A program made the translations under genes and the position numbers. From Euclidia mi (Eukaryota > Arthropoda > Insecta > Lepidoptera > Erebidae), in contig OX123209.2 in NCBI GenBank assembly GCA_944739405.2, forward strand, positions 13,410,217 through 13,474,216: DNA of 64,000 bases, in the 5' to 3' direction. The notes beneath the pieces are model-generated. The model saw only the letters and a program-made list of their open reading frames with translations. It searched no databases and had not been told where the DNA came from. The stretch's first letter is position 1. Each line of letters begins with the position of its first letter. Positions 9,531 through 19,914 of this stretch are shown piece by piece.

Positions 9531-10180
9531 AAAAAGTTCGTTCTGGAGTGGGCACAGCCCACCCAGGCCTGCTAGATAAGTACATAAGCCTATGCACAGA
9601 ATCCCAGATTGTAGCCACGGGACCACCGTCACGTGTTGACCAGTACCCAGAAGGTCAGTGATGATCGCAACGTGAGCAGCCATGATGACCCTCCGACCTC
9701 TTATCGCAGACTTCACGAGATTGCTGATAAGGGAAGAGTTACCGGTGCGCTCTAGCCGTGTTGTGTCGGTATCAGATGCCGGAACGAATATCGAGACCCA
9801 CACATTATATATTCTGTATACCGGGTGTAAAAAGACCCCTAACGAAAACTGAAATCCTATATTGTGCCACATTTTTTACCTCGGCTTCATACCTGGAAAA
9901 TTACTGATTCAGGAGACATTGAGGCTCAAAGTAACCAAACATTTTTTTATATAGGTTCAAAATCGCTGCATTTATTCCGCCAATTTGTTTCATAGATGTC
10001 CTATGCAACCATGGATAAGTAGTTATTTCGAGCAATTTACGCGCGCACTTTTGATTGCGGCTTAAAAAAAGGAGCTTCATAAAAAGAAAATTGTTCCCCA
10101 GGTATTTAGTTTTCCTTAGTATGACTTGTCATGATGTCCAAAACGAGTAGAGTTCGACTTAGTGTTGGGTCTTGTGACAC
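9531..10180. other. Unassigned stretch
   Basis: No coding region is supported. GTATACCGGGTGTAAAAAGAC near 9820 resembles the ends of CAGGGTGT-type inverted-repeat elements, but no partner end was found. Confidence 0.35.
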
Positions 10181-10181
10181 G

Positions 10182-10369
10182 TACAGTCGAACTGCCCGCT
10201 AGACCACCATAAGGGCGAGAATCATTCAGCAAGTCATGGTCGCTTCCAGTGCTACTTTACACGCACATTGACACTCGTATACAAAACCAGTTTCTAGTGT
10301 GCCTCGACTCTATGCGAGCCAAGGGACTTTTTTTTCAAACTGGTCCAGCGCCGACTTGTTTGATTGTAT
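10182..10369 (+). mobile_element. 190-bp MITE-like repeat, copy 1
   Basis: Runs from TACAGTCGAACTGCCCGC to CGACTTGTTTGATTGTA and matches 19030-19223 in direct orientation, with the same two ends. The ends are weakly inverted (CAGTCGAAC against CAATCAAAC) and are bordered by TA. The class is uncertain. Confidence 0.6.
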
Positions 10370-10608
10370 ATAAAATTGTTGCGTTACTAACAGACAACGT
10401 ACAGCCAAAAGTATTAGGCGCAAGAAGCCGAAATTTGTCATGTATGTTCCTTGGGTACCGTAGCTACGGTACCCAAGGAATATACATGACAAATTTCGCG
10501 TAGGTATGCACTAAGAAGGCATTTCCTACGATTTCCACGGGATCTGGATAAAACGATTAAATTAAAAATAAAATGCAGGCGTAGCTGCGGGCATCCTCTA
10601 GTAATAAA
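10366..10608 (+). mobile_element. Helitron-like repeat carrying an inverted duplication
   Basis: Starts at TATATAAAATTGTTGCGTTAC and ends at GTAGCTGCGGGCATCCTCTAGT, the arrangement of the 20090 copy. A 3'-terminal hairpin and CTAGT end fit a non-autonomous Helitron. The middle (10429-10498) has been converted into a palindrome. Confidence 0.7.
10429..10498. repeat. 70-bp palindrome, no loop
   Basis: Two 35-bp arms meet at TAG|CTA with a single mismatch. The left arm is normal Helitron-like sequence and the right arm is its reverse complement, after which the element resumes at TGCACTAAGAAGG. This is a local inverted duplication. Confidence 0.9.
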
Positions 10609-10954
10609 TTTAAAAAAACAATACAATTCTGAAATTAATTGACTAAAAATAAATTTACTTGCAGGCATCCCTATTATGTCACTTGAAAAGCTAGACAGAG
10701 AGTATTACATAACTGCTCTATTTATAAACTATCCATTAATTAATCCCTCTTTCTATACCTCAGTTCGTCGTTAAGTAAGTGATACTACTTGTCAGACAAG
10801 ACGGTTATGAACTAACCACCTCTGTCTTAACAGTGCTCGTATTGTAGACTATCAATGCTAGCACGTGATACTCTACTAATTAAATGCTTCACACGTGAAA
10901 TTAATTATGTAAAGATATCGCGATACTATCCCTTGGAAGGTTGGTGCTAGCCAG

Positions 10955-11094
10955 AGCATCTGCAGAGTTGCCACTAACGTTTGTTCCTTGTGATCCTTTG
11001 GGCATTGCTGGTATCCATGGGCGGCGGTGATCACTTAACATCAGATGACCCGCTTGTCGTTTGTCTCCCTATGTAATAAAAAAAAAGAAAACGG
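10955..11094 (+). mobile_element. Jockey/CR1-like LINE 3' tail
   Basis: Contains CATGGGCGGCGGTGATCAC, CATCAGATGACCCGCTTG and CTCCCTATGTAATAAAAAAA, the untranslated end that elsewhere (44036, 54962) follows reverse-transcriptase C-terminal codons. Confidence 0.65.
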
Positions 11095-11309
11095 GTTCAG
11101 TACCTAAAAAGAAAAATTTGGAACCCATTTTGTCAAGACCAAGACCCTTTTAGTTCGGGAACGCGTGGCCATATCGATTTTAAATTAAACCTTATAGGTA
11201 CTCAATTCTACGGTCCCTTGAAGCTGTGAAAAAAATAAATCTTCTATAATTACGTAAAAAGTATTATAATATATAATCTATCAGCACGAAAAGGCTTATT
11301 TTTTTTAGT

Positions 11310-11509
11310 CTACTTCCCGCACTAGGACTAATTCCTGTGTCGCGGGGGACTTTATAAACATACATCTAACGGACACAATGAACACCCAGACTCGAAACAA
11401 CGATTTGTGAATTACACAAAGTGTTGCCTCGTGTGGGGATCGAACCCACAACACTCAGTGCAGTGTCAAGCGGCGAGGCGGCCCTTAAACTACTACGCCA
11501 ACCGTGCAG
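11310..11509 (-). mobile_element. tRNA-derived SINE, family B
   Basis: On the minus strand: head GCACGGTTGGCGTAGTAGTT, B box GGTTCGATCCC, then GTGTGTTCATTGTGTCCGTT-like body and an end at CCTAGTGCGGG. Near full length. Confidence 0.85.
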
Positions 11510-11769
11510 CCATATGTGTGCCTATCTTAATATCCTTGCAAGCTATGCACGGTTCTATTTTGTCAAGACTAATCTTAGCATAATAAAGCCGAGGTCTAAT
11601 GTTTGTGTAAAAGGACTTACGACCAGACGCGAAAAGTAAAACTATACCTTCTGAGAGAAAAGACAATCGGGGCAACTTATTTCCGGTTCACAGTCATGTT
11701 GGCGTTCCTTGCTTTTGCTACGTAAAGCAGAATTCAGAATAAGCTTGTTGCGACATTATTCTGAGCAAA

Positions 11770-12070
11770 CTTCTTCTTCTTCTCGAGTCGTTGGTACAGA
11801 ATTCAAATGGCAACAGCCCAGTATGTGGCCACAGCAACGGCATTGTCGGTGGCTTGACATAGATCGCACCCGAACATCTGTGCGGACACTTAGGACACTC
11901 TAGCAGGTGACTCATGGTCTGTTCGGGAGCGCCACAATCGCACTGCGTGTAAGCCGTCTCAATCATACTCCATTTCGCTAGGTTGTGTCGGCAGCGGCCA
12001 ACCTGGCTTCGTAAACGATTCAGGGATCTCCATATGGGCCACAGCAGATTACTTCAGGGGGGATAGATGT
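11770..12070 (-). pseudogene. LINE reverse-transcriptase C-terminus, frameshifted
   Basis: The minus-strand frame gives RSLNRLRSQVGRCRHNLAKW, then CDCGAPEQTMSHLLECP. This is the carboxy-terminal segment of many non-LTR reverse transcriptases (C-x-C-G-x2-E-Q-T-x2-H-L-L-x-C). The ending DLCQATDNAVAVATYWAV appears only after shifting frame near 11875, so the copy is broken. The reverse-transcriptase core is missing. The clade is probably Jockey-like. Confidence 0.75.
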
Positions 12071-12296
12071 TCTTTGCCTTCTACATAGTTCGCAGGGGGT
12101 GGAACTATTCTGAGCAATAATTTTTGTAGCCTGTCTTTGAAATGGACCTCCTTAACCACATCCCATCTGAAAGACCCAACATTAACCGGCCATTAACCAA
12201 CATAAAAAAGAAAAAGTAATAAGACTCCAAGTTCCCTCCATTGTCCAGAAAAAGTATACTTTCTTCTAAAGAGTTTTTGCTCCAGAGAGATGAAAA

Positions 12297-12557
12297 CCTC
12301 TGCCCCGGTGGTCCAGTTGCTAGCTTATACGTCTGCTGATCCAGGACGTCCCGAGTTCGATTCCCGAGTCGGGCAAAGTGTAACTGAGTTTTTCCGAATT
12401 CTCAGTAGCAGCACGAAGTCTGGCAAATTGCCCGGTAACCGCAATAGGCGGGCTCCCTATTACGAGGGACCTACATGGCGAAATGTGGGTGTAATATTAC
12501 ACCTCTGCCGACCCCTTCGGGGATTCAGGCGTGAGGATACAATAAAATAAAAAAAAG
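12297..12557 (+). mobile_element. tRNA-derived SINE, family A
   Basis: Head CCGGTGGTCCAGTTGCTAGC, B box GAGTTCGATTCC, central domain with GCTCCCTATTACGAGGGACC, tail CCCCTTCGGGGATTCAGGCG and a final AATAAAATAAA run. Confidence 0.9.
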
Positions 12558-13015
12558 GTGAACAATCCCAATCGGAACTAGTGATATAAATAATTAAAAA
12601 AGATATATTAAGTTATCTGCAGCCGGTGTTGTGCAATCGTTAGAGAACTTTTTTTGCAAAGTAGGACAATGTCAACAAGTTTTCTCATGTATTATTCATT
12701 AGTTTACGTAAACACACAACATATAATATATGATAACTATGATTCGCGGATTATATAAAAATATATTTGATAACTTCATTCATCGTTCGCTAAATAGTTG
12801 TGGTCAAACTCAAACATGTTTATTTTCATAATGTTAAAAAAATTTGGACACGTCGGACAGGCATAGACAGTAATATTTTAAAAAGTAACTTTATATGCAT
12901 ATTTACATGATCAAGCATTGAAAAATAGCTTTTCAAAATGTAGAGCCTCCTAAGAAGAATCAGACGAGAAACTCAGATCGTTATTAGTTAACGAACTATT
13001 GTAGGTTAGATTCGC
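12558..13015. other. Unassigned AT-rich stretch
   Basis: Nothing recognised on either strand. Confidence 0.4.
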
Positions 13016-13455
13016 ATTATCATCATCATCAGTCTTTAACAGTCCACTGCTGGACTAGGCCTCTCCTTTGAAAGGAGGGTATTTTTTTTTTGAAAAGGAC
13101 TACTCCCACTTTAGGACTAAATCCTGTGTCGCGGGAGACTTTACAAACATACGAGTACAACTAGCGGACACAATGAACACCCAGACTCGAGACAACAATT
13201 TATGAATTACACAAAGTGTTGTCTCGTACGGGGATCGAACCCACAACACTTCGGCCGCTGACCAATCGTGCAGTCAATTGGCCTACTATACCACGCTGGC
13301 CAAACGGGTTGGTATAGGGTTTGTATCAAGTTTTCCTTCTCTTACAGTGCTGTTCTCTGCATAATGCTCCCTCTGTCGGCTCTTACGACACCCATGGGAG
13401 GATATGGGGTGGTGACATTCCGTATTCTTAATCCGTCACCACACGGACGATGATG
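13016..13455 (-). mobile_element. Family D repeat with a nested family B SINE
   Basis: The two D parts are 13016-13080 (CATCATCAGTCTTTAACAG to CCTTTGAAAGGAGG) and 13273-13455 (AATTGGCCTACTATACCACG to TCCGTCACCACACGG). The orientation is minus by comparison with 30709-30952, whose 3' tail is GATGATGATG. A family B SINE (about 13100-13272, minus) separates them. The uninterrupted copy at 53594 proves the split. Confidence 0.8.
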
Positions 13456-13833
13456 ATGACGTACCTACGTAAGCAAATATTTTCGTCAGAAGTGTGTGCA
13501 GATCTATTGTTCCTTAACCGCTCAGCACGACTGGGACACACCTACGATTCGCAAGCATGTGATAAATGACTTATTTACAAAATCTCACGCGATCATTTCC
13601 ATTTGACTTTGAATGCCCCTATTACGTGAAATTTAAAACGAAGCTGGCTGAGAAGGTAACCAAAAATCCTTTAAAAACATACTTCATTTTCATCGATCTG
13701 AGAAAACCCTGTCTTGTGTGTCTATGTTGTGGAAATAAATACGTTTATGGACAAAGCTCAAGTGCTCAAACCACCAGAGTCTTTATATTAAAATGATATG
13801 TTATAGTTTACTATTTTAAGTATCTTGACGCCT

Positions 13834-13870
13834 CACTATGGTTCGTCTAGAACAAGCTAGCTAGACAAAA
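13834..13870 (+). repeat. Transib left terminal inverted repeat
   Basis: 37 bp, identical to the complement of 16666-16702. Heptamer-like CACTATG, a 24-bp spacer, then ACAAAATTA starting at 13865. The repeat contains the inner palindrome CTAGCTAG. Confidence 0.95.
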
Positions 13871-14098
13871 TTATTTTATTTGATTTTTATGTCTAGATGC
13901 GGTTAATAAGCAAAGATATAAGGTTTTTGGTACTTTTTTCAAGGCAGTTTGTCATTTGAGCTGGTATCATGAAAAAAAAAACATTTATCGGGCATATGTG
14001 TATAATATATTTTTTGAACATTTTATAAAGTGATTTATCCCTCGACGTCGCTATAAAATCTAATAACAGATGCATAAAATATCTAAGAACTAAATCTA

Positions 14099-16445
14099 TT
14101 ACTCATTATCATCACTATCATCAGATGAATCATCCATTGAATAGTCATGATCGTGAGGGGCAGAACTATGAAAAGTAGAAATCATATTAACATTTTGTTC
14201 CTTACAGCTAGGTGGGACAATTAAATCTAATACTTCATTTGGAAGCGTACCTATTTTCTTCCGAGGAACTTCTCGTAAACCGTTTATTACAGGGTCAGAT
14301 GTTATCAATAACATATTAAGTAAATCTCTATTCGTAGCCTCCCGTGATCGCTTTCGTGTGTTGTGCTCACGAAATCTTCTGCAGTCCTTATTCCGAGCTT
14401 CCTGTGCTTCCTCGGAAAGCTGGCCTATAGGTAGAAGGGACGATCTAATTACTTCGCCACTGTGCAAAAGTATTTTGTGGACAGTAGCGGGCATGTAATA
14501 CCATGAATAGAGATTTACATAAAGTTGTCTAGTTTCTTGAGCTAAGTTAACGAATTTTTCAATATTTATATCATATCCCGATGATAAAGTGCGAAGTAGT
14601 ATGCCAAATTTTTGTATTAGTGAAACATCTAACCCTGTAATATCGGCACTAGCCTCGGGATTTCCAAAAAATCTTCGCGCGGTGTTCCCGTCATTAGTGT
14701 TACCGAACCCTGGTTTTGGTTTGTCTACAATCAAGCCCATTTCGCTTTTAAATCGTTTTTTAATGTCATCTGAACGTTGTTTCACACTAGCTTTGTCTTC
14801 GGCTGTTCTTAACTGCCATTTTTTTATATTTAGTCGATAGCTAATGTGAAGCAAGCATTCAAAGCACCTTATCCAAGCGTGCAACGTAGACAAACCAAAA
14901 CCAAGATTATCTTTGTCCGCAGCAAACTCTTTTGACAGATCATTCATCATTGTTGGAGTTGCCCCACAAATAAAACATTTTTGTGAGGAAGAAGTTTCGG
15001 TCAGAGCATTGCAAACTTTTCCGTCAATCATTGTTAAAAGCATAACATGTGTGACAGATACTTCGGTCTCCATCACCTTGCAGGTTGTCGGCAATAAAGC
15101 GTTTATCTCTTCTAAAACCTTATTGGTTTCCGAAATCGTAAAATCTTTCGTTTCCTTAGAAAAGATAAACTTTATTGGCCGACAATACATTGTAGAACAG
15201 GGCCGAGGATTCTGCCACACAATATTACCACTTTCATCTTTCAATTGAAGAGGAACGAAAGAAAATACAAATAAAAACTCGTCACTATCGTCACAATTAG
15301 TGAATTTTTGTTTGTACATACTATGACCGGAACTTCCATCACAACCCCATTTACTGATTAATGTGAATGACGTGCAAGGTAACAGACTATGAACAACTTC
15401 TTGTTGTGCTGAAACTAAACGTTCGGCAGTCTTATCAAGAATTGCCTGAACTTTGATTTCAGCATGCGTTTCATTGACTGTAATTTGTTCACCTGACGGG
15501 TAGCAGGCTATTTTAGCCTTTCTAACACTGTACATTGACGGAAACACCTTATGTTCAGCTTTAATACTCCACTTCCGAGTCTGCTTATAGCTATGGCTAC
15601 TTGATTTACTATCAACGTAGTACGCTAAAGCTTCCTCACTTGTTAAACTCCTGGGGGCACTTTCTTCACTCGTGGTCTTGGTTATTGAAGGATCACTAGT
15701 CACATCTTTAATTTGACGTGCTACACTTCTCTGACCCGAGATTCGAGCTGACACTTCAGCGGCGTAAATTAATTCACTAGCACTTCTGGACTGTAATAGA
15801 TCGTCTACACGTCGTCTCTTCGTTTTGAGACTAGAATGTTCAAAATCTTTAGTAGGTCTTCCGGGTCCCGGTTCTCCAGATGTAGTTGGCAGAGATAAAT
15901 AAACGGACACATCGAAAGATATGTCAAGACCCTCCAGCCACGTCGAATACTTTTGTAGGAATCGCTCTCGATTTCTTCCACAGCTGCTCCACTTTTCAGC
16001 AAATTTCGTTGAATATCTTGAGATTAGTACTTTAATATCTCGCAGAGACTGCTCCGTAACACCATCAAAATTATATCTCAAAGATATAAACCGAAAGAGC
16101 TCCTCATTCCGCGTTTCCTTCGGGTGTTTCAGCCATTCTTCGAAAAAATCCATTCTTGAGACGGTAAAAACTGTTGAAAGAAAAAAATAAATAAAAATTA
16201 GTTGTGCAAATATATCGCAATGAATTTTTTTACGTATAACTACTAGACACTTATGAGAATCGTATATGATAGGTTCTACGGTGGGGACAAGTGGGGACAT
16301 GTTATTATTTGACCGATGAATTTGAAAAAATGAGTAAAAAAGTGGGTGAAAATTCAAACATTTCATTTTATAAGACTAAAGAATGAAGTTCCCATGTTGA
16401 AAATGAAATAAAATATAACTACTTACCCTTACGTATACAATCCAT
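14099..16445 (-). CDS. Transib transposase (RAG1-like DDE recombinase)
   Basis: Cuts and rejoins the element ends in the nucleus. The open frame is uninterrupted from 16366 to the stop at 14099. My preferred model has two exons, 16445-16427 and 16170-14099. The first starts with ATG at 16445 and ends at a GTAAGT donor; the second follows a TTTCTTTCAACAG acceptor. They join in frame to 696 codons. An unspliced start at 16153 would give 684 residues. In 696-residue numbering: Asp284 (WGCDGSSGHS) and Asp389 (MIDGKV) are the likely first two catalytic acids, and Glu597 (AQEARNK) the third, matching the RAG1 D600/D708/E962 order. Cys405/Cys408 (CFIC) with His571/His576 (HKILLH) match the RAG1 zinc site C727/C730/H937/H942. 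NDGNTARRFF is a family signature. The C-terminus is acidic (DDSSDDSDDNE). No RAG2-like partner is present. Confidence 0.93.
16171..16426 (-). other. Predicted intron of the Transib transposase gene
   Basis: A 256-bp minus-strand intron from GTAAGT (16426) to a pyrimidine-rich CAG (16171). The unspliced frame across it reads as hydrophobic, AT-driven sequence, unlike the charged protein on either side. That supports its removal. Confidence 0.6.
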
Positions 16446-16665
16446 CACAAAAACACTTTCACAAATTTCTTTTAGTGACATAAACAATGCTATCAAATAT
16501 GATGTAAAAATGCAAATGAATGCCCTTTAAATAGTCAACATCTTATAAACATACCTTAATGACGCTCTTAATGAGGGTAGTATTGATAATTAATAGGTGT
16601 AATCCTCAATGTATAGGGGTAATGAGTTCGTAATAGTAATTAACTTCCAGGAATTTAAGAGTTGT

Positions 16666-16702
16666 TTTTGTCTAGCTAGCTTGTTCTAGACGAACCATAG
16701 TG
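16666..16702 (-). repeat. Transib right terminal inverted repeat
   Basis: Read inward it is identical to the left repeat. Just inside, the nonamer position reads ACAAAAACA, eight of nine matches to the RSS nonamer ACAAAAACC, after a 24-bp spacer from CACTATG. Confidence 0.95.
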
Positions 16703-17767
16703 CGCCTCTGTATTCCAGAATTGAACCTACTGTTTAGGTCTTAATCTTAATCACAATAAAATAAACAAATATTTTTTTATTCTATACTTACATAATTTTA
16801 TTGAAAACGACTTTATCGAATTGAATAAAAAAGAATATAATTATATTTTTGCGATGCTAGGAAGACGGTGACAAGGTTGTTCCGGACGCGATCAAAGATT
16901 TTCCTAATTAGATAAAGATGATGTAGTGACAACCATTGAGAAAGGTAGCTAAGATGGTTTCGACATATGGAGAGGATAGATGACAAAAGACTGACCAAGA
17001 AGTTATCCCAAGCAACAAAGTTCTCCTGTAGTGCACAGTTTACAGGCTCACAGCACTAGTAACTCTCTCTTAGTGGTTCCAGGTTTTCCTACCAAGCTTA
17101 TAGTAGGTTTGTAGTATACCTGTTCTTATAAGTTGACTTATAGTCGTGTATAGAACGAAATTATAGGCGAAGTAAAGGCTAAGATGACCTATAAAAGTGT
17201 TGCATAGGTGTAAATACACTTGAGAAAACTTGTTCCAGTAAGTTGCACTTATAATCTCCTCTCTACAAGAGGTAGTTATAAAACCAATATGAGTGTCATA
17301 CGCCAGTAATATGTAGAACTAAATGCACTTAGAACCATTTGCGTTTGTTACTTGACCTTATAGGGGTGTATAAGTCAACTTTATGTGCCAGTTATGAGTG
17401 AATTAGTTCTATAGTGGTTTCTTCTAAGTGTAAGTGTACTTGGTAATATTGTGGACTCTCGAATGCTGTTATAGTCTTAATTTCTGTATTAAGGTTTTTT
17501 GTAAAACCATTAGAGTCCAAGATATCTTCGTGAAGTCCATATAGGAAGACAATTGCTTATAATATTTATCGCATCTTCACGGCCATTTTGGTGTCTATTG
17601 ACACACAATATGGCGTCACAATATGGCGCGATAATTCTGTTAGGACTAATATTATTTTTAAACACAGCTTAGTAAATACGCCCTGTTCAAAAGGCGAACA
17701 AAAATTGAGATGTAAAACACAATATACTTCACCGAAAATACTTACGCGTTTGCCGTGCAAACATTTA

Positions 17768-18025
17768 GGCTGGTTTCAGAGCCACGCGTTTGACCGGCGC
17801 TGGCCACACACGCGCGCTTACAATTACACTAGATTAGTAGTAGCGTTTCATAGTCACGCAGTTCAAACGCGCCGCGTGTGAGACGCGCGCGGCGGCCGCG
17901 CTGCCGAAGCTTCATACATTGCAATGAGAGACGCGAACTCGTTTCACAGTGGTCCGCGCGCCAAACGCGCTGTTGAGACGCGCTGGCCGACGGCGCGTGC
18001 CGCGCGCGTTACTCTGAAACCAGCC
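17768..18025. mobile_element. 258-bp GC-rich MITE with TTA duplication
   Basis: Inverted ends GGCTGGTTTCAGAG (17768) and CTCTGAAACCAGCC (ending 18025) are flanked by TTA on both sides (17765-17767, 18026-18028). A TTA duplication suggests PIF/Harbinger. The interior is dense in CpG (repeated ACGCG and GCGCG), in sharp contrast to its AT-rich host element. Confidence 0.85.
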
Positions 18026-18202
18026 TTAGACACGTATAGTATTACGTGCGAAATACGTGTTAATACATTTTATATAAAATAGATGATTTTACCTTTTACT
18101 TTTGTTATTTTTTTTCCCTACCGTAGAACACAATACAACAGAAATTCACAAATGTTTGAAGTAGCTAGTAATAGAAGCGCGGAGTACGTTACACGCCTGC
18201 CT

Positions 18203-18388
18203 GGTTCTATTAAATGCTCATAGTGAGCTTCGCAGGAGCAAATGGTTCTCCGGTGTCTAACTATAAGTGTATTATGGGCTTAAGTCGTGGTCTCTGGTTC
18301 TATAAGATGCTCATAGCTGGCTTCGCGGGAGCAGATAGTTCTGCGTAGTCCAACCATAAGTGTATTATTGGTCTAAGTGGTGCTCGCC
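18203..18388 (+). repeat. Tandem duplication, about 93-bp unit
   Basis: Two diverged units, each from TGGTTCTATWARATGCTCATAG to AAGTGTATTATKGGYYTAAGT, near the right end of the 1.5-kb element. Such subterminal repeats often bind a transposase. Confidence 0.75.
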
Positions 18389-18780
18389 AAGTCTACTATG
18401 AGTGTTTTATTAGCAAAAGTACGCGTATAAAATGGGCCCTTTTCCGTGGTTGTAAACTTCTACTAGCCTGTTATAGTCCTGGCCCCGGAACCACTACAAG
18501 ACTACATTTTGTTACTTGGGATATAAGTCAAGTGTGAATGGGACAGGAGGAAGGGGAAGACCTAGACGGACGTTCTCTGACCAGATTGGAGACATCCTAA
18601 AAAAAAGGACAGGTTAGAAGTACCCTTAATCGAAGATCATGCATGAGAAATTTGATGAGAGTGAAAGAAGCAAGAGAGATATGTCAGGACAGGATCGTTG
18701 CAAATGGCGTTCCGTAGTCTCTGCCTACCCCTCCGGGAAACAGGCGTGAGTCTATGTATGTATGTAACTATGTATTACAT

Positions 18781-19029
18781 TTCACATAATACAACTTCAC
18801 TATATTTTATTTGTAATACGTGAAAGTAAATATTATGTCAAACTACATATAATTTAATCACGATCGGGACACACCCTTTTCGCGATGGTACGATAATCAT
18901 TTAGTTTACGAACCATTATGTATTGTGGTGTGATGTGTACAATTGGTACAGACCAATTTGATCTAAAGAATTTGCTAGAATGACTCGATGACCTTACTGG
19001 GGCACCTTTATTGACCTACCGAAGACAAA
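18781..19029. other. Unassigned stretch
   Basis: Nothing recognised. Confidence 0.35.
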
Positions 19030-19223
19030 TGTACAGTCGAAAAACTTCCCGCTAGACCACCATAAGGGCGAGAATCGCTCAGCAAGACATCGTCGCTTCC
19101 AGTGCTACTTTACACGTACATTGACACTCGTATACAAAACCAGTTTCTAGTGCGCCTCGACTCTATGAGCGAGCCAAGGGATTTTTTTTCAAACTGGTCC
19201 AGCGCCGACTTGTTTGATTGTAC
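19030..19223 (+). mobile_element. 190-bp MITE-like repeat, copy 2
   Basis: Same ends as 10182-10369. A short interspersed sequence (AATATTCTACCATATTCAC to AGAGCTTGTACTATGGGTA) follows at about 19253-19345 and recurs at 20310-20400 and 23640-23710. Confidence 0.6.
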
Positions 19224-19414
19224 CTCTACATCTTTGCTGGCTTTGAATAAAAAGAATATTCTACCATATTCACAAAAGACCATCTAGTCTCAAACTAAGC
19301 AGAGCTTGTACTATGGGTACTAGACAATGTATAAACATACATAATTACTTTGATTGGTTTTACTTCAGCATATACGGAGAGGCATTTAAGTTGATTCTTT
19401 TTTATTTTTTTTAT

Positions 19415-19575
19415 AGGCTCACGCCTGTATCCCCGAAGGGGTAGGCAGGGGTGTAATATTACACCCACATTTCGCCATGAATTTTTAGGTCCCACGTAAT
19501 TGGAGGCGAGCCTATTGCCGTTACCAGGCACATCACCAGACTCCGAGCTGCTACTGAGTATTCGGAAAAACCCTC
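19415..19575 (-). mobile_element. SINE family A-type tail and central domain
   Basis: Minus-strand tail (CCCCTTCGGGGATACAGGCG) and central domain. It is cut before the tRNA-like head at about 19575. Confidence 0.8.
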
Positions 19576-19914
19576 TCCACATGGACCGATCTTGAGCGGG
19601 TGGCTCATCCATCTGCTGCCGGCGATCCCAACTAAATCGATGGTCCATTAAAAGATTTTTTAATTCTTTTGTAAAATTTACTATTGGTACCCACTATTAG
19701 CAGGCGTTTATTTATTATGTAGTGTGTTTTGTTTGTAATGTGACAACAATATATAATGGCGATTACAATATTGACACAAAGATTACAACTACGGCTAAGC
19801 ACTACACACAACACAAATAATGACATCATTGTTCGTGTAACTCATTATATTTAGCATCCCTAAACATGTGTACAATATACGACGGTAATCCATCATGTTT
19901 CTAACTTCAAATTA

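Larger units (their letters stand above)
13834..16702 (-). mobile_element. Complete Transib DNA transposon, 2869 bp
   Basis: Perfect 37-bp terminal inverted repeats begin CACTATGGTTCGTCTAGAAC at 13834 and, inverted, at 16702. The 5 bp on each side are identical (CGCCT at 13829-13833 and at 16703-16707). A GC-rich 5-bp duplication and CAC-starting ends are the hallmarks of Transib, the superfamily related to RAG1/2. One transposase gene fills the element on the minus strand with no internal stop. Perfect ends, perfect target duplication and an open gene point to a recent insertion, possibly still active. Confidence 0.96.
17007..18520. mobile_element. Non-autonomous inverted-repeat element, 1.5 kb
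   Basis: Ends are inverted repeats CCCAAGCAACAAAG (17007) and, on the other strand, CCCAAGTAACAAAA (18520), with similarity to about 28 bp including TTGTAGTG. It sits inside the RTE tail, which fixes the limits to within a few bases. Target duplication is unclear (TTAT on the left, ATATAA on the right). The interior is full of short direct repeats such as ACTTATA and AAGTGTA and has no coding frame. The superfamily is unknown. Confidence 0.7.
16895..18780 (+). mobile_element. RTE-like LINE 3' end, interrupted
   Basis: The two parts are about 16895-17006 (TGTAGTGACAACCATTGAG to GACTGACCAAGAAG) and 18521-18780 (GTGTGAATGGGACAGG to the TATGTATGTATGTA tail). They join to the order seen unbroken at 27506-27873, encoding the ORF C-terminus. 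The reading frame has decayed. A 1.5-kb inverted-repeat element lies between the parts. Confidence 0.8.

Noticed and set aside
9501..9872. 123-codon minus-strand open frame
   Set aside because: No recognisable domain, and it includes half of a perfect hairpin. It looks like chance translation of repeat DNA.
14589..15248. Plus-strand open frames inside the Transib gene
   Set aside because: They are antisense shadows of the transposase coding strand.
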